From JANQEA01 sp964466035 (GTDB taxonomy: Bacteria > Bipolaricaulota > Bipolaricaulia > UBA7950 > UBA9294): a stretch of 24,413 nucleotides of DNA. The translations under genes were made by a program, and so were the position numbers. Of the stretch, positions 21,161 through 24,413 are shown in pieces (within the stretch, counting starts at the first letter, position 1; every line of letters begins with the position of its first letter). The notes under the pieces were generated by a model. It ran no database searches. It was not told the origin of the DNA and worked only from the letters and a program-made list of their open reading frames with translations. Where the stretch lies: assembly GCA_964466035.1 (NCBI GenBank), contig CAYXLR010000025.1:1-24413 (forward strand), given 5' to 3'.

Positions 21161-21837
21161 TCGAGCTGACGAACGTCACCAAGGACTACCCGATGGGCGA
21201 GGTCGTCTACCGCGCGCTGCGCGGGGTGGACGTCTGGATCGACGAACACGAGTACGTCGCGATCACCGGGGCGTCCGGATCGGGCAAGTCCACGTTGATG
21301 CACGTCATCGGCGCGCTGCACCGGCCGACGTCGGGGACGGCGCGGTTCGACGACGACGATCTCGGCCGGCTGTCCCGCGAGGGGTTGGCGAGGATCCGAA
21401 ACGAGAAGATCGGGTTCATCTTCCAGCAGTTCTACCTCCTCGCGCGGTCGACGGCGCTGCAGAACGTCGAGCTGCCGATGGCGTACGCCGGCGTCCGTCC
21501 GAAGGAGCGGCGCGAGCGGGCCCTGGCCTGTCTGGAGCGGGTCGGGCTCGGCGACTTCAGCCACCACCGGCCGACGCAGCTGTCCGGCGGGCAGTCCCAG
21601 CGCGTCGCCATCGCGCGCGCGCTGGCCAACTCGCCTCGGCTCGTCCTCGGCGACGAACCGACCGGGAACCTCGACAGCCGCACGTCGGAGGAGATCATCG
21701 AGCTGTTCTCGTCGCTGCACGACGAGGGCCGGACCGTCGTCGTCGTGACCCACGAGCAGGAGATCGCGCGGCAGGCGGATCGGGAGATCGTCCTGCGGGA
21801 TGGGCGGATCGAGGAGGATCGCCATGGGATTGCTTGA
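21157..21837 (+). CDS. ABC transporter ATPase of a MacB/LolD-type system
   Basis: 226 residues from ATG 21157, overlapping the adaptor stop (ATGA). Walker A is GASGSGKST (38-46), then FIFQQFYLL (Q-loop), signature LSGGQSQRVAIARAL, Walker B LVLGDEPTGNLDS and H-loop VVTHE. The DEPTGNLDS motif is diagnostic of the MacB/LolD/FtsE group, which performs mechanotransmission rather than classical transmembrane transport. Here the ATPase and permease are separate polypeptides, unlike the fused E. coli MacB. It drives export or extrusion by the pump with the downstream permease. Confidence 0.93.
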   Translation: MIELTNVTKDYPMGEVVYRALRGVDVWIDEHEYVAITGASGSGKSTLMHVIGALHRPTSGTARFDDDDLGRLSREGLARIRNEKIGFIFQQFYLLARSTALQNVELPMAYAGVRPKERRERALACLERVGLGDFSHHRPTQLSGGQSQRVAIARALANSPRLVLGDEPTGNLDSRTSEEIIELFSSLHDEGRTVVVVTHEQEIARQADREIVLRDGRIEEDRHGIA

Positions 21838-23098
21838 GATGCTGCGGACGTCGCTGACGGCGCTGCGGGCGCACAAGCTCCGCACCAGCCTGTCGGTGCT
21901 CGGCATCGTGATCGGCGTCGCCGCGGTGGTCGCGATCATCGCGATCGTCAATGGAGCGACGGCCGACATGAAGGAGCAGATCGCCGGGCTCGGCATGCGG
22001 ACGATCACGATCAGCGTCTTCCCGCAGGCGATGCAGTCGGCGGCGTCGGTCCGGGCGCTGACCGAGGAGCTGACGACCGATCTCGAGGCGGCGCCCTCGG
22101 TCTCGCAGGCCGTTCCGACGGCCTCCGGCCAGGGCTCGGCCGTCATCGCCGGACAGACGTACCAGGTCAGCCTGATGGGGGTGACGACGGACTACGCGGA
22201 GCTGTTCGACGGGTTCTACGCGGCGAACGGCCGCTTCCTACACCCGCTCGACGAGGACCGGAAGGTCGCCGTGCTCGGCGCCGGGGTCGCGGAGGACTAC
22301 TTCGGCGACACCGATCCGGTGGGACAGCAGCTGAAGCTCGAGGTCTCCAACCAGGAGACGGCGTTCCGGATCATCGGCGTGATGAGCGAGCGGGGCCGGG
22401 TCGGCTATCAGAACCTCGACGACAGCGTGTACGTTCCGCTGACGACGATGCAGACCCTGTCCGGCTCCCGTCAATTCACCTCGTACATCGCCCAGGCGGC
22501 GGACGAGGAGGTCGTCGAGCAGGCCGCGGCCGAGATCGAGGCGATCCTCGACGAGAAGCTCGCCACGACGACGGCCGGGATGTTCGACGGCCGAGGCTTT
22601 GGGATGACGGTGATCTCCTCGTCGGGCGGAAGGACATTCACCGGTCGAGCCTCACCGTACACGGTGCAGGTCCAGAAGGAAGCGATCGAGACGTACGAGG
22701 AGAGCGTGGACACGATGACGTTCATCCTTGGAGGCGTCGGAGCGATCTCCCTGCTGGTCGGCGGGATCGGGATCATGAACATCATGCTCGTCTCGGTGAC
22801 CGAGCGGACGCGGGAGATCGGCATCCGCATGGCGATCGGCGGGCGACCGCGCGACATCCGTACCCAGTTCCTCGTGGAGGCGATCCTGATCTGCTTCCTG
22901 GGCGGGTTGCTCGGCCTCGGCATCGGGTGGCTGTGCGCGTGGCTCGGGGCGGGCATCGGGGACTGGCCGTTCGTCATCTCGGTGTATCCGGCCCTCCTCG
23001 CCTGTGGATTCTCGCTGCTGATCGGCGTGACGTTCGGGCTGTACCCGGCGTTGCGGGCGTCGAAGCTCGACCCGGTCGAGGCGCTGCGCTACGAGTAG
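21824..23098 (+). CDS. MacB-type ABC transporter permease (FtsX-like)
   Basis: 424 residues from ATG 21824, with GAGGAGGA at 21811-21818; overlaps the ATPase gene by 14 nt. A first membrane helix (about 20-42) is followed by a large periplasmic MacB core domain (to about 290) and then three helices near the C-terminus (FILGGVGAISLLVGGIGIMNIMLVSV; AILICFLGGLLGLGIGWL; ALLACGFSLLIGVTFGLYPA). The coupling segment TERTREIGIRMAIGGRP and the terminal PVEALRYE are family hallmarks. It completes a TolC-MacA-MacB pump probably involved in drug, peptide or envelope-component export. It is the last gene of the operon; a 147-nt gap follows with no strong terminator. Confidence 0.93.
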   Translation: MGLLEMLRTSLTALRAHKLRTSLSVLGIVIGVAAVVAIIAIVNGATADMKEQIAGLGMRTITISVFPQAMQSAASVRALTEELTTDLEAAPSVSQAVPTASGQGSAVIAGQTYQVSLMGVTTDYAELFDGFYAANGRFLHPLDEDRKVAVLGAGVAEDYFGDTDPVGQQLKLEVSNQETAFRIIGVMSERGRVGYQNLDDSVYVPLTTMQTLSGSRQFTSYIAQAADEEVVEQAAAEIEAILDEKLATTTAGMFDGRGFGMTVISSSGGRTFTGRASPYTVQVQKEAIETYEESVDTMTFILGGVGAISLLVGGIGIMNIMLVSVTERTREIGIRMAIGGRPRDIRTQFLVEAILICFLGGLLGLGIGWLCAWLGAGIGDWPFVISVYPALLACGFSLLIGVTFGLYPALRASKLDPVEALRYE

Positions 23099-23245
23099 GC
23101 GACGTACCCCGGCCTCCGATCGAGGTCTTCCTTCCGCGCGATGAACCCAGTTCGCGCCGCCCGGTCCGCGGGGACACCAAGGACCACTCGCCTGACCGAA
23201 GTGGGCGCTGTATCCTAGTCGCACCGCAAGCGTGAGGAGAAGCGC

Positions 23246-24184
23246 ATGGAACGGGCGATCACCTGGTTGGGCGAGACGACGGGACTCGGGTCTCAGACGG
23301 TGGGCAAGCTTTTGCTCACGGCGGCCATCGTCGTGCTCCTGTGGTTGATCCGATGGGCGTGGATCGCGGTCACCCATCGAAGGACGGACGATCCCCGAGT
23401 TCGGTACCGGTGGAGGAAGACCGCCACCTACTCTCTCACGGTCGTTGGGCTGATACTCATTGGGCGTACCTGGCTCGAAGGGATCCAATCGCTGGTCACG
23501 TACTTGGGGCTCGTGTCGGCCGGTATCGCCATCGCGCTGCGAGATCCGATCGTCAACTGGTTCGGCTGGCTGTTCATCGGCTGGAGACGCCCGTTCACGG
23601 TCGGAGATCGAATCCAGATCGGATCACTGTGCGGAGACGTCATCGACATCGGGGTCTCGACGTTCTCCGTTCTCGAGGTCACCGCTCCGGAGATCGGCGA
23701 GCAGACGACGGGGCGCATCGTCCACGTACCGAACGGGAAGGTGTTCGTCGAGCCGCTGACAAACGTCACCCAAGGATTCAACTACGTGTGGAACGAGATC
23801 CCCGTCACGGTCACGTTTGAATCCGACTGGCGTCGCGCGAAGACGATCCTCGAGGAGATCTTGCAGGACCGGGTCGAGTCCGTGACCGAAGAAGCCGCGC
23901 GCTTCATCCGGGAGGCATCGCGCAAGTTCCTCATCCGTTCGGCGAACGTCCACCCCGTCGTCTACACCCGCATCGTACCCGACGGGGTCGAACTGGCTCT
24001 TCGTTACGTGTGTGAAGCGAGGTCGAGACGGAAGAGCACGGAATCCGTCTGCGAAGCCGTCCTCCAGGCCTTCGCGGCGGAACCGTCCATCGATTTCGCC
24101 TACAGGACCTCCCGGATCTTCCGGCAGACCGAGGAAGGCAAGGCGGCCCTCCGTACGGAGCCGCCTCAGTCTCATAAGGAGTGA
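23246..24184 (+). CDS. MscS-family mechanosensitive ion channel
   Basis: 312 residues from ATG 23246, with GAGGAG at 23234-23239. Membrane helices lie at about 20-38 and 60-78. The pore-lining TM3 region (TYLGLVSAGIAIALRDPIVNWFGWLFI, about 88-115) leads into the MscS beta domain (RPFTVGDRIQIG, then GDVIDIGVSTFSVLEV and VHVPNGKVFVEPLTN). The cytoplasmic alpha/beta domain follows. Channels of this type release solutes on hypo-osmotic shock, a functional counterpart of the CBS-regulated importer in the same window, although the two are far apart. The small LapA-like gene follows after 6 nt and is probably co-transcribed. Confidence 0.9.
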   Translation: MERAITWLGETTGLGSQTVGKLLLTAAIVVLLWLIRWAWIAVTHRRTDDPRVRYRWRKTATYSLTVVGLILIGRTWLEGIQSLVTYLGLVSAGIAIALRDPIVNWFGWLFIGWRRPFTVGDRIQIGSLCGDVIDIGVSTFSVLEVTAPEIGEQTTGRIVHVPNGKVFVEPLTNVTQGFNYVWNEIPVTVTFESDWRRAKTILEEILQDRVESVTEEAARFIREASRKFLIRSANVHPVVYTRIVPDGVELALRYVCEARSRRKSTESVCEAVLQAFAAEPSIDFAYRTSRIFRQTEEGKAALRTEPPQSHKE

Positions 24185-24190
24185 GATACC

Positions 24191-24413
24191 ATGCGAGTAC
24201 GAAGCGTCGTGATCCTCGTGCTTCTTCTTCTGTTCCTGGTTGTCGTCGTGCAGAACACCGAGGTCGTCTCCGTCCGCCTGCTGTTCTGGGACCTGGCGAT
24301 GTCACGCATCATCCTCCTGGCACTCAGTCTGGCGGTCGGCGCGATCGTTGGGTTCCTCCTCGGCCGGCCGTGGAGAAGGCGGGAGCAGTACGCGCGACCC
24401 AAGCGCCCGCCGG
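24191..24413 (+). CDS. LapA/DUF1049-like small inner-membrane protein (3' end cut by window)
   Basis: At least 74 residues from ATG 24191, with AAGGAG about 9 nt upstream; no stop before the window edge. Two hydrophobic helices (about 5-21 and 39-57) are separated by QNTEVVSVRLLFWDLAMS, which matches the LapA domain pattern (QN..V.V.FLFW....S), and are followed by a basic tail (GRPWRRREQYARPKR). LapA-domain proteins are associated with envelope or lipopolysaccharide assembly; the function here is not known. Confidence 0.7.
   Translation, partial: MRVRSVVILVLLLLFLVVVVQNTEVVSVRLLFWDLAMSRIILLALSLAVGAIVGFLLGRPWRRREQYARPKRPP

Noticed and set aside
1..24413. CRISPR array, insertion sequence or prophage
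   Set aside because: No spaced direct repeats, transposase, integrase or phage genes were seen.

Overview
This is a GC-rich window with bacterial ribosome-binding sites (AGGAGG-type), tightly overlapping start/stop codons and frequent TTG/GTG starts. The TolC-type outer-membrane protein and periplasmic substrate-binding protein point to a diderm bacterium. The C1 genes (MttB-family methyltransferases with a corrinoid protein) point to an anaerobe, probably an acetogen-like or syntrophic one. An uncultured diderm lineage such as Bipolaricaulota/Acetothermia would fit, but that is only a guess.

Layout. (1) 1-3170: a membrane acyltransferase cut by the window edge, a decayed aminotransferase C-terminus, a membrane-anchored winged-helix regulator with unusual topology, and about 600 bp without a gene. 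(2) 3174-6851: a four-gene ABC importer of the OpuC/OsmF (quaternary-amine) class, with its own promoter and a strong intrinsic terminator. (3) 6923-17344: the metabolic core. It holds an iron-type alcohol dehydrogenase, three MttB-superfamily methyltransferases without in-frame UAG, one MtgC/MttC-type corrinoid protein, two diverged glutamine-synthetase-like ligases and an RpiR/SIS regulator between divergent promoters. (4) 17400-18308: an archaeal-type asparagine synthetase A (class II aminoacyl-tRNA synthetase core without an anticodon domain), with a palindromic operator-like site in its leader. (5) 18747-23098: a TolC-MacA-ABC-MacB efflux operon. (6) 23246-end: an MscS-family channel followed by a LapA-like small membrane protein cut by the window edge.

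Working model, largely inference: the importer brings in an N-methylated quaternary amine such as choline, glycine betaine or a relative. The MttB-family enzymes pass its methyl groups to the corrinoid protein, and the remaining amine may be captured by gamma-glutamyl ligation (GS-like proteins) and, if it carries an alcohol, oxidised by the Fe-type dehydrogenase. A related sequence element around GCAAGG/TT occurs in the upstream regions of the importer, two methyltransferase genes and the rpiR gene, which suggests one regulon. The methyl-corrinoid:tetrahydrofolate methyltransferase and the corrinoid reductive activase are not in this window.
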